Assembly (NCBI GenBank): GCA_964517135.1
Contig: CAZFBA010000072.1
Coordinates: forward strand, 1-5,122
Source of the DNA: CAZFBA01 sp964517135
GTDB lineage: Bacteria; Cyanobacteriota; Vampirovibrionia; JBFMGH01
Direction of reading: 5' to 3'
DNA: 5,122 bases
Shown here: positions 1 through 5,105 of the stretch, in pieces
Layout of the letters: every line of letters begins with the position of its first letter
Position numbering within the stretch: position 1 is the first letter of the stretch
Translations under genes and position numbers: made by a program
The notes under the pieces: generated by a model
What the model saw: only the letters and a program-made list of their open reading frames with translations
What the model was told of the DNA's origin: nothing
The model's database searches: none

Positions 1-201
1 CGTGCGAAGACAGAAAAGCAATTTTAGTCCAGTGCGGTCACGCACCCCGAATTGAAGGGTGGGCGGGTTGGGAACTTGCTGTGGCGAAGCCCGAAGAATC
101 TCTCAAAAATAGATCCTTTGTTTCACTCAGGACACCTCAAAAGTTCTAAAGAGGCTAATATTCAGCAAAACTACCGAAACGGACTAAGATACCGTGTGTT
201 A
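1..201. other. Non-coding end region downstream of the operon
   Basis: No plausible gene or tRNA is visible. Besides the GC-rich repeat-like segment there is a weak minus-strand hairpin at 178-161 (UUCGGUA-GUUU-UGCUGAA, 7 bp with two G-U pairs), 23 nt after the last stop codon. It is followed by UAUUA rather than a U-run, so it is at best a poor terminator. No canonical intrinsic terminator is seen for the operon. Confidence 0.5.
30..136. repeat. GC-rich, partly palindromic dispersed-type repeat
   Basis: The segment contains GTGCG-GTCA-CGCAC (32-45), CACCC...GGGTG (43-47 / 57-61) and AAGAATCT...AGATCCTT (94-101 / 111-118, one mismatch, fully paired with a G-U in minus-strand RNA). The part reading AGATCCTTTGTTTCACTCAGGAC resembles, from memory, the family of short dispersed repeats with 'GAAGAATCTC...GAGATCCTTCGCTTCGCTCAGGA' found between genes in many bacteria. 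Positions 31-100 hold 43 G or C in 70 bases, far above the flanking DNA. Only one copy is visible here, so its repeat nature is inference. Confidence 0.45.
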
Positions 202-1020
202 TTAATCTTTATAAACCTGTGCAAATAAGTTTAAAGCCATAATTGGGAATATAAAAGACTGTACCAATGGTACTAAAAGAATACCAACACAGGTACATAC
301 CAGACCAATAACAACAATAGTTAAAATGATGATTAATAATATGATAAATATTATAGCGAGAGAAAAATCAAGGATATTACCGAATATTTTTTGAAGAATA
401 GCAAGAATATTAAAAGCCGACCAGAATTTACCTTCAGCAGCAAATCTAACTATAGCCATAGGCACAAAGATCATAAAGCCGAACATAATTAGGAAAAAGA
501 AAATCATATAAAGTATAACAGCAAGTCCCATACCAGCACCAGCAATATCGCTACCAGAGGCACCAGCAAAACCACCTAAAGCTGCAATTAATATGGTAGG
601 AATAGCTATAATAGCAAACATAATGATAGTATAGATAACATAAATACCTATCGCTTTAAGCCCATTCCAGAAAAATCTTCCATAATTACCAGTCCATGAA
701 GGCATTATAGCTGAGCGGTTGTATACTTCAAGTTTTGCTGTTTCAATAATATATCCTGATGGAATAGCATAAACAGCTATAAAAGCAACAAAGCTTATTA
801 GAGCAATGATAATAGCAAGTGCGATAACGCCTGTAGAGAAAGCAGAATCTCCAATACCTTTTCCCATAACTTCTATGAACTGGAAACTGATGTTTGATGC
901 TAACTGTACAAGAAAAGCCCCGAATGAAAATGCGAAAGCAATAAGATAAATGCTTGTTAAACTCGATTCACCCAGTGTAGTAAAAGGAGCAGACATTGTT
1001 TTTGTAATATCTAACTTCAT
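202..1020 (-). CDS. DUF4013-type polytopic membrane protein (copy 2)
   Basis: This 272-residue membrane protein is a paralogue of the gene just upstream. The two align by eye along their whole length: YLIAFAF/YLIAFGI near residue 25, GYIIETAKLE/GYTIETIKLE near 90, MPSW/MPPW near 106-111, AFNIL near 202-212, a CTC patch (VCTCVG at 241-246) and a C-terminal NLFAQVY/NMFAQIY. Likely membrane helices are at about 22-42, 62-88, 122-150, 165-192, 218-241 and 244-266. Middle loops are short and small-residue-rich (GGFAGASGSDIAGAG at 149-163). There is no signal peptide or catalytic motif I can name. GGAG 7 nt before the ATG supports this start. The 89-nt gap before it contains two extended -10 motifs, so it may have its own promoter besides operon read-through. 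It is the last gene of the group, and nothing coding follows on the left. Family assignment is by pattern recognition; function is unknown. Confidence 0.87.
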   Translation of the reverse strand: MKLDITKTMSAPFTTLGESSLTSIYLIAFAFSFGAFLVQLASNISFQFIEVMGKGIGDSAFSTGVIALAIIIALISFVAFIAVYAIPSGYIIETAKLEVYNRSAIMPSWTGNYGRFFWNGLKAIGIYVIYTIIMFAIIAIPTILIAALGGFAGASGSDIAGAGMGLAVILYMIFFFLIMFGFMIFVPMAIVRFAAEGKFWSAFNILAILQKIFGNILDFSLAIIFIILLIIILTIVVIGLVCTCVGILLVPLVQSFIFPIMALNLFAQVYKD

Positions 1021-1031
1021 TTTTTATCTCC

Positions 1032-1040
1032 ATTATAGCA
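1032..1040 (-). promoter_or_regulatory. Second extended -10 motif, too near the start
   Basis: TGCTATAAT is also a perfect extended -10, but it directly abuts the GGAG ribosome site. Transcription from it would begin only about 5 nt before the ATG and exclude that site. It is therefore less likely to be used than the copy 30 bp upstream. Confidence 0.2.
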
Positions 1041-1061
1041 ATATTAAAAATAAACAAATTA

Positions 1062-1070
1062 ATTATATCA
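1062..1070 (-). promoter_or_regulatory. Candidate extended -10 promoter for the last DUF4013 gene
   Basis: TGATATAAT is a full TATAAT with an extended -10 TG. It would start transcription near 1055, leaving a leader of about 35 nt that contains the GGAG ribosome site. No good -35 is seen, which extended -10 promoters can tolerate. It lies in an 89-nt, very AT-rich gap, so chance occurrence is a real possibility. Confidence 0.4.
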
Positions 1071-1109
1071 ACAACAGTGCGGTTAAATATCATTTATATA
1101 AAGTATAAT

Positions 1110-1955
1110 TTAAGAAGTTTGTTGCCTGTAAATCTGGGCAAACATGTTCATAATGATTATAGGCACAATAAACTGACTGATTAGAGGAACAAAAATATAT
1201 CCAATGCAGGTACAACAAAGCCCTATCATAACAAAAAACATTGCTATAATTACAAGTAAAGAAACCATAATAGCGATTATGTAGTCATTGAAGTTTTTTA
1301 TGATAATATTTATAGCTTTTAAGATATTAAAAGCAGCCAAAAAGGAGTTTTTAGCAGCAAAATTAACCATTAAAAATGGGTATAAAAGCAAAAAACAAAG
1401 CGTAAATAATCCAGAAATGGCCAGTGTGATGAGTACTGATGCTGGACCAATAAAATTATCAAATATTTGACCTGTATTAGAGGTGCTGCCTCCCATTGAA
1501 AAGTAGATAGCCAGAGCTATTAAAACAGGTATCATTGCAATAGCAGTCAAAAGAATAACATATATAACTATAATAAAGAAAAATAAAAGCCCTTTGACGA
1601 AAAATTTCAGGAAATTATTCTGCCATGGTGGCATTACAAATTCATGGCCTGCAATTTCAAGCTTAATAGTCTCTATGGTATATCCTGTCAGGAGAGAGTA
1701 AATAATAATGTTAATCAGAAACATAAGTAGAGAAAAAACGCAAATCATACCCCCAATTGCAATAGGCAAAGCAGTATTTTCTGAGGCATAAGGCCCGAAA
1801 GACATACCTGCAAAGTTTGAAGCAAACTGCATAGCCACTTGAAGTATAGCTGTAAGAACTGTAATGCCGAATGCTATTAAATATACAGTTAACAACTCAT
1901 CAGAATTAGTTGATTTAAAAGGTATAACAAAGCTTCTTTTTAGATCAATTGCCAT
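1110..1955 (-). CDS. DUF4013-type polytopic membrane protein (copy 1)
   Basis: This 281-residue integral membrane protein has no known function. I assign it to the DUF4013 family from the pattern GYTIETIKLE at 91-100 followed by MPPW at 108-111 and a hydrophobic helix, which resembles the family's 'GYxxE...P.W' core. Hydrophobic segments that could be membrane helices lie at about 22-44, 64-89, 122-152, 170-198, 223-246 and 251-272, so roughly six are expected. Near the end is a Cys-rich patch, GLCCTCIG at 245-252, shared in reduced form by its neighbour. There is no cleavable signal peptide. It begins 27 nt after ribH with no terminator in the gap, so it is probably read from the riboflavin operon. 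The ribosome site is weak: AAAGG lies 10 nt before the ATG. The next gene is a clear paralogue, so the pair arose by tandem duplication. A link to flavin transport is a guess from position alone. Confidence 0.88.
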   Translation of the reverse strand: MAIDLKRSFVIPFKSTNSDELLTVYLIAFGITVLTAILQVAMQFASNFAGMSFGPYASENTALPIAIGGMICVFSLLMFLINIIIYSLLTGYTIETIKLEIAGHEFVMPPWQNNFLKFFVKGLLFFFIIVIYVILLTAIAMIPVLIALAIYFSMGGSTSNTGQIFDNFIGPASVLITLAISGLFTLCFLLLYPFLMVNFAAKNSFLAAFNILKAINIIIKNFNDYIIAIMVSLLVIIAMFFVMIGLCCTCIGYIFVPLISQFIVPIIIMNMFAQIYRQQTS

Positions 1956-1982
1956 TAATAAGTAACCTTTATACGGTGGTTT

Positions 1983-2537
1983 TTATGAGAATGGTAGATT
2001 GGCGTTTCCCTGCTGGTTTTCATTAGCAGCTGAGTTGTTTTTAAAGATACTTTCACTGCTGAAATCTCCTGAAGAGATGTTGCTCAAAAGGTTAGACATT
2101 TCGATAGCAGCTGTTGCGGCGTCAGATCCTTTGTTGCCGGCTTTAGTTCCTGCTCTTTCTATTGCTTGTTCAATATTATCTGTTGTTAAAACCCCAAAAA
2201 CGACTGGTATGCCTGTATCAAGCATTACGTTTGCTATGCCTTTAGAAAGTTCAGCTGCAACGTAATCAAAATGAGGGGTTGCTCCCCTTATAATGGCCCC
2301 CAGGCAAATAACAGCGTTATATTTATTTGTAGCGGCAAGTTTTTTAGCTACCAGAGGTATCTCAAAAGATCCAGGAGTCCAGGCGATATCGATTTCGCTA
2401 TTATCAACACCGTGCCTTTTCAGGGTATCCAGACATCCTCCGAGGAGTTTTGAGCTGATAAACTCATTAAACCTGCCGACAATAATGGCAAACTTGAGGT
2501 TTTGTGCGATAAGTTTTCCTTCATATACATTGACCAT
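1983..2537 (-). CDS. ribH: 6,7-dimethyl-8-ribityllumazine synthase with C-terminal tail
   Basis: Lumazine synthase condenses 5-amino-6-ribitylaminouracil with DHBP to give the substrate of RibE. Family motifs appear in order: GRFNEFI at 21-27, WTPGSFEIP at 53-61, GAIIRGATPHFDYV at 80-93 with catalytic His89, GVLTTDNIEQAIERAG at 115-130 with Arg128, and KAGNKG at 132-137. The core up to about residue 153 equals a complete family member, normally about 154 residues. The protein runs on to 184 with a Ser/Asn/Gln-rich tail (ISSGDFSSES... ending NLPFS) that looks disordered and has no motif I recognise. The family forms pentamers or 60-subunit capsids. The tail would sit outside the catalytic fold, and whether it affects assembly is not visible. 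It starts 9 nt after the ribBA stop with AGGAG 6 nt before the ATG, a close arrangement that suggests translational coupling. The first DUF4013 gene begins 27 nt after its stop. Confidence 0.97.
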   Translation of the reverse strand: MVNVYEGKLIAQNLKFAIIVGRFNEFISSKLLGGCLDTLKRHGVDNSEIDIAWTPGSFEIPLVAKKLAATNKYNAVICLGAIIRGATPHFDYVAAELSKGIANVMLDTGIPVVFGVLTTDNIEQAIERAGTKAGNKGSDAATAAIEMSNLLSNISSGDFSSESIFKNNSAANENQQGNANLPFS

Positions 2538-2543
2538 TTTAGA

Positions 2544-2549
2544 CTCCTA
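2544..2549 (-). promoter_or_regulatory. ribH ribosome site overlapping the ribBA stop codon
   Basis: The string TAGGAG contains both the ribBA stop (TAG, 2549-2547) and the AGGAG ribosome site of ribH (2548-2544), 6 nt before the ribH ATG. Ribosomes ending ribBA would stand on the ribH start region, so coupled translation of the two is likely. Confidence 0.8.
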
Positions 2550-3839
2550 ATCTATCATGTGGTTCATTTTATCTCTTTTGGTTTCAAGGTATTTGCAGTT
2601 AAATACATTGATAGCTGAAGGCATTTTAAGCCTTTCGACTACTTCAAGGTTGTAACCCTGCAAACCAACTATCTTTCTGGGGTTATTGGTAATGAGTTTG
2701 AATTTATTGATACCCAGACTTAAAAGTATTTGTGCGCCGACACCGTAGTCTCTGAGGTCTTCGGGAAAGCCCAGTGAAATATTAGCCTGAACGGTATCTT
2801 CTCCTTTTTCTTGCAGGGCATAAGCCCTGAGCTTATTGAGTAATCCAATACCTCTGCCCTCGTGCATTCTGAGGTATACTAGAGCTCCACATCCGTAATC
2901 ATTAATATATTTTAGTGCACTGGCAAGCTGGTTTCCGCAGTCACAGCGAAGGCTATGGAATATATCACCTGTCAGGCATTCTGAATGCATTCTTACAATG
3001 GGTATTTTGTCGTTCTCACAGTGGCCATCATCTGTTATTCCTTTTGTCAGGGCAATATGTTCTGAATCATCCAGAACACTTTTGAATCCTGTAATTTTAA
3101 AGGTGCCAAAAACAGTTGGCAGATGAGCTTCAACATCTTTTGTAACCAGTGTTTCGTGACGCAGGCGATAGCTTATCAATTGAGCTACGGTTATAAATTT
3201 TATATTATGCTCTTTAGAGAATTTAAGTAGGTCATTACGGCGTGCCATGGTGCCATCTTCGTTAAGGATTTCACATATAACGCCAGCTGGTGTGAGTTCG
3301 GCCAGTCTGGCAAGGTCAACACTGGCTTCAGTTTGTCCTACTCGTTGCAGCACACCACCTTCTCTGGCCTGTAGAGGGAAAATATGTCCGGGTTTTCTGA
3401 GGTCAGAGGGTATAGCACCAGGTGAAATGGCAATCTGAATTGTTTTGGCCCGGTCTGATGCTGAAATGCCGGTTGTTACGCCATATTTTTCGGCTGCATC
3501 CACGCTGACAGTGAATGCTGTTTTCTGTCCTTCAGTGTTGTGGTCTACCATTTGTGGCAGCTCAAGTTTTTTTATTAGTTCTGGAGCCATGGCCAGGCAA
3601 ATTAGGCCACGTCCGTGTTTTGTCATAAAATTGATTATTTCTGGAGTGATTTTTTCTGCTGCACAAACGAGATCGCCTTCGTTTTCACGGTCTTCGTCGT
3701 CTGCTACAATGACCATTTTTCCTGCTTTGATGTCTTCTATGGCTTCTTCAACTGTATCAAAAAGATTGCTTTCATCGTCATCTTTAACATGCAGGCCTTT
3801 AATCTTTTTTCTAATATTAGGGGCGGGGTCTATTGACAT
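2547..3839 (-). CDS. ribBA: Bifunctional DHBP synthase / GTP cyclohydrolase II
   Basis: This protein supplies both branches of riboflavin synthesis. The N-terminal RibB domain (about 26-225) turns ribulose-5-phosphate into 3,4-dihydroxy-2-butanone-4-phosphate and formate. The C-terminal RibA domain (about 230-425) opens GTP to 2,5-diamino-6-ribosylamino-pyrimidinone-5-phosphate. RibB motifs are the acidic metal-binding loop DDEDRENEGD at 47-56, GHIFPL at 151-156 and TPAGVICEI at 183-191. RibA motifs are the zinc cysteines Cys288, Cys299 and Cys301 (HSEC...RCDCGNQL), HEGRGIGL at 326-333, DLRDYGVGAQ at 361-370 and TNNPRK at 384-389. All are intact, so both activities are expected. At 430 residues it is about 30 longer than Bacillus subtilis RibA (398). 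Most of the extra length is a charged N-terminal stretch before FDTVEEAI at 27-34. The ATG is supported by AAGGA 6 nt upstream, and no other Met occurs before residue 42. The stop codon overlaps the ribosome site of ribH. Confidence 0.97.
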   Translation of the reverse strand: MSIDPAPNIRKKIKGLHVKDDDESNLFDTVEEAIEDIKAGKMVIVADDEDRENEGDLVCAAEKITPEIINFMTKHGRGLICLAMAPELIKKLELPQMVDHNTEGQKTAFTVSVDAAEKYGVTTGISASDRAKTIQIAISPGAIPSDLRKPGHIFPLQAREGGVLQRVGQTEASVDLARLAELTPAGVICEILNEDGTMARRNDLLKFSKEHNIKFITVAQLISYRLRHETLVTKDVEAHLPTVFGTFKITGFKSVLDDSEHIALTKGITDDGHCENDKIPIVRMHSECLTGDIFHSLRCDCGNQLASALKYINDYGCGALVYLRMHEGRGIGLLNKLRAYALQEKGEDTVQANISLGFPEDLRDYGVGAQILLSLGINKFKLITNNPRKIVGLQGYNLEVVERLKMPSAINVFNCKYLETKRDKMNHMID

Positions 3840-3845
3840 TTTTAT

Positions 3846-3850
3846 TCCTT
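3846..3850 (-). promoter_or_regulatory. Ribosome binding site deciding the ribBA start
   Basis: AAGGA lies 6 nt before the ribBA ATG. It supports the longer protein with the charged N-terminal stretch, rather than an internal start closer to the usual family N-terminus. Confidence 0.7.
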
Positions 3851-3862
3851 TTTATTCTTTGA

Positions 3863-3868
3863 ATTATA
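3863..3868 (-). promoter_or_regulatory. Possible internal -10 before ribBA
   Basis: A TATAAT lies in the 33-nt gap between the cupin and ribBA and would give a leader of about 17 nt holding the AAGGA site. There is no convincing -35 and no TG extension, so this is weak evidence for an internal promoter. Confidence 0.15.
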
Positions 3869-3872
3869 AGTA

Positions 3873-4220
3873 TTATGCATATTCATTTGGAACAAGGCAC
3901 ATAAATTTGAATGTTTCAGTGGATTTATTCTTAAATTGGTGTTTTTCATCAGGTTTTATCAGTGCTGCTTTACCGGGTATAAGCTCTATTTCTTCACCTG
4001 ATTCAGTAACAAGAGCACCTTTTCCTTCTACAACATATATTTCATGTTCCCATGAATGACTGTGAAACGGAGTACAGCCATCTTTACCCAGTTCAAAAAT
4101 ACGCATAGTGAAGTTCGGAGCACCATCATTGGCAGTCAAAACCTTTCTGATTTTTGCTGATCTGGCGCCTTCAACATTGACATCCTGTAAATCTACATCT
4201 GTATAGTGAACTACCTTCAT
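3873..4220 (-). CDS. Small metal-binding cupin, TM1459-like
   Basis: This is a 115-residue single-domain cupin, a compact beta-barrel that binds a divalent metal. The first cupin motif is PFHSHSWEHE at 51-60, with His53, His55 and His59. The second is PDEKHQF at 90-96, with His94. Four histidines in this arrangement, together with the APNFTMRIFE segment at 34-43, closely match what I recall of Thermotoga maritima TM1459, a manganese-binding cupin of nearly the same length. No signal peptide is visible, so it should be cytoplasmic. AAAGGAG stands 5 nt before the ATG, the strongest ribosome site in the operon. It lies between ribE and ribBA, 21 nt after ribE and 33 nt before ribBA, so it is probably co-transcribed with them. 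Nothing in the sequence tells its substrate. Roles such as a flavin-intermediate-binding or quality-control protein are only inference from position. Family assignment is firm and function is unknown. Confidence 0.93.
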   Translation of the reverse strand: MKVVHYTDVDLQDVNVEGARSAKIRKVLTANDGAPNFTMRIFELGKDGCTPFHSHSWEHEIYVVEGKGALVTESGEEIELIPGKAALIKPDEKHQFKNKSTETFKFMCLVPNEYA

Positions 4221-4225
4221 ATGAT

Positions 4226-4232
4226 CTCCTTT
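4226..4232 (-). promoter_or_regulatory. Strong ribosome binding site of the cupin gene
   Basis: AAAGGAG stands 5 nt before the cupin ATG, between it and the ribE stop. It fixes the start and is the best match to the anti-Shine-Dalgarno in the operon, suggesting the cupin is translated at least as efficiently as its enzyme neighbours. Confidence 0.8.
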
Positions 4233-4241
4233 ACTGGTATA

Positions 4242-4901
4242 TTACATAAATCCATGTTTTGCAAGGTATTCAAACGTTATTTTTGAAGATTTGTCAGTAT
4301 TATTTTCCCTGTTAAAAAGAAATTTTTCAATATATCTGGCAATGAGGTCAGATTCCAGATTGACCATATCGCCTGATTTCAGGGCAATTAGCGTAGTATG
4401 ATTGAGTGTATGGGGTATTATAGCAACAGAAAAGATTCTTCCATTATCGTTAATATTGCTTATTGTGAGGCTAATTCCATCAATACAGATGGATCCTTTG
4501 TATATGATATACTTTGCAATGTTTTCTGGGGCTTTAAAGGTATAAATGGTTGTGTGTCCCTGTTGTTTAATATCAATAACTTCGCCTGTGCCGTCAATGT
4601 GACCGCTGACGATGTGTCCGCCGAGTCGGTCGCTGAGTTTCATTGCTCTTTCAAGATTAACGGCAAGCCCGGGTTTAAAGTGTTTCAGAGTAGTTATATT
4701 GAGGGTTTCAGAAGAAACAAAAACGCTAAAAGTACTTGAAGTAAGCCCGGTAACGGTCTGGCAGGCCCCACTAATAGAGATGCTATCACCTTTTTTGACC
4801 TCCTGGAGGACTTTATATGCTGAAATAGTCAGCGTAATGCCCTGATTAGCTTTTTCAATACTTACTATTTTGCCTGTTTCTTCAATAATTCCAGTAAACA
4901 T
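4242..4901 (-). CDS. ribE: Riboflavin synthase (alpha-chain type)
   Basis: This enzyme catalyses the last step of riboflavin synthesis: two molecules of 6,7-dimethyl-8-ribityllumazine dismutate to riboflavin plus a pyrimidinedione that RibH reuses. The 219-residue protein has the family's usual length and its two lumazine-binding barrels, about residues 1-97 and 98-195. Visible hallmarks are the N-terminal MFTGIIEE (the family's conserved start, which fixes the ATG), GACQTV at 45-50 with Cys47 at the place of the conserved barrel-1 Cys, GGHIVSGHIDG at 94-104, DGISLTI at 141-147, IPHTLNHTTL at 162-171 and VNLESDLIARY at 180-190. No key motif is missing. A hydrophilic tail of about 25 residues follows the second barrel. 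It is the first gene of the operon, and the cupin gene starts 21 nt after its stop. Unlike most of the genes downstream, it has no purine-rich Shine-Dalgarno sequence before the ATG. The symbol ribC is used for the same protein in some species. Confidence 0.97.
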   Translation of the reverse strand: MFTGIIEETGKIVSIEKANQGITLTISAYKVLQEVKKGDSISISGACQTVTGLTSSTFSVFVSSETLNITTLKHFKPGLAVNLERAMKLSDRLGGHIVSGHIDGTGEVIDIKQQGHTTIYTFKAPENIAKYIIYKGSICIDGISLTISNINDNGRIFSVAIIPHTLNHTTLIALKSGDMVNLESDLIARYIEKFLFNRENNTDKSSKITFEYLAKHGFM

Positions 4902-4916
4902 AATTTAAAGGGTATC

Positions 4917-4931
4917 ACAGAATTTTTCTGT
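4917..4931. repeat. Inverted repeat just before ribE
   Basis: ACAGAA-N3-TTCTGT is a perfect 6-bp inverted repeat that ends 15 nt upstream of the ribE ATG. It takes the place where a Shine-Dalgarno sequence would be expected upstream. It could be the last leader hairpin, a DNA operator, or part of an A/U-rich ribosome-standby segment. The A/U-rich stem and the absence of a U-run argue against an intrinsic terminator. Confidence 0.35.
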
Positions 4932-5056
4932 ATTCAATTGAGTACTGGTGGTTGTGGAATGTTGAGGGAGACGACCAATACTTATGTATTGCATCTGAGA
5001 CAAAACTTTCAGTGCCAAAATTGCACTGTTTCTTCACTGACCAGTAATCATCACTG
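4917..5056 (-). ncRNA. Candidate structured 5' leader of the rib operon (four hairpins)
   Basis: Read as minus-strand RNA, four hairpins follow one another. Hairpin 1 (5056-5042) is CAGUGA-UGA-UUACUG, 6 bp. Hairpin 2 (5028-5010) is CAGUGC, a 7-nt loop, GCACUG, 6 bp. Hairpin 3 (4982-4941) is AGUAUUGGU, a 24-nt loop, ACCAGUACU, 9 bp. Hairpin 4 (4931-4917) is ACAGAA-AAA-UUCUGU, 6 bp, ending 15 nt before the ribE ATG. Hairpins 1 and 3 each contain one G-U pair that would be an A-C mismatch in plus-strand RNA, so the structure favours the transcript that carries ribE. An alternative stem, UCAGUG (5040-5035) with CACUGA (5014-5009), is incompatible with hairpin 2. The conserved RFN core of FMN riboswitches (AGGG...CCGAC...GGCGGT) is not present. 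No helix was computed; these are hand-found pairings in short AT-rich DNA. Confidence 0.4.
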
Positions 5057-5063
5057 TAAATAC

Positions 5064-5105
5064 ATTTTAGAGATCTCTGAATAATTTAAAAGTTCACAGA
5101 TTCAA
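5064..5105 (-). promoter_or_regulatory. Weak candidate promoter for the rib operon
   Basis: The best -10-like element upstream of the hairpin leader is TAAAAT (5069-5064), five of six matches to TATAAT. It would start transcription near 5057, just before the first hairpin. No good -35 stands at 16-18 bp from it. A TTGAAT (5105-5100) lies in the region but pairs better by spacing (16 bp) with TATTCA (5083-5078), a poor -10. The 10-bp palindrome AGAGATCTCT directly abuts TAAAAT and would lie in the spacer. Other promoters, including one upstream of the window, are equally possible. Confidence 0.25.
5069..5078. repeat. 10-bp perfect palindrome next to candidate -10
   Basis: AGAGATCTCT is a perfect 10-bp palindrome with no spacer, touching the candidate -10 box TAAAAT. 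Its position would suit a repressor operator, but no repressor gene is in view, and single 10-bp palindromes also occur by chance in AT-rich DNA. Confidence 0.3.

Noticed and set aside
1..80. tRNA or other stable RNA gene in the GC-rich left end
   Set aside because: The hairpins do not form a cloverleaf, and there is no T-loop consensus (GGTTCGAATCC-like) or CCA-type acceptor pairing.
1..201. CRISPR array or direct-repeat structure
   Set aside because: The repeated features are single inverted repeats. No regularly spaced direct repeats are present here or elsewhere in the window.
1956..1982. Hairpin AACC...GGTT between ribH and the first DUF4013 gene as a terminator
   Set aside because: Only 4 bp, with no U-run after it on the minus strand. 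It is too weak to separate the transcription units.
1999..2550. Overlapping plus-strand open frames opposite ribH
   Set aside because: They are antisense to a complete lumazine synthase, lack family features, and overlap one another in different frames.
3445..4059. 204-codon open frame on the plus strand
   Set aside because: It lies antisense across ribBA and the cupin, both with intact family motifs, and its translation shows no recognisable domain. It is a shadow of the real genes.
4398..4845. Plus-strand open frames opposite ribE
   Set aside because: The minus-strand riboflavin synthase is complete with both barrels, and these frames are by-products of its codon composition.
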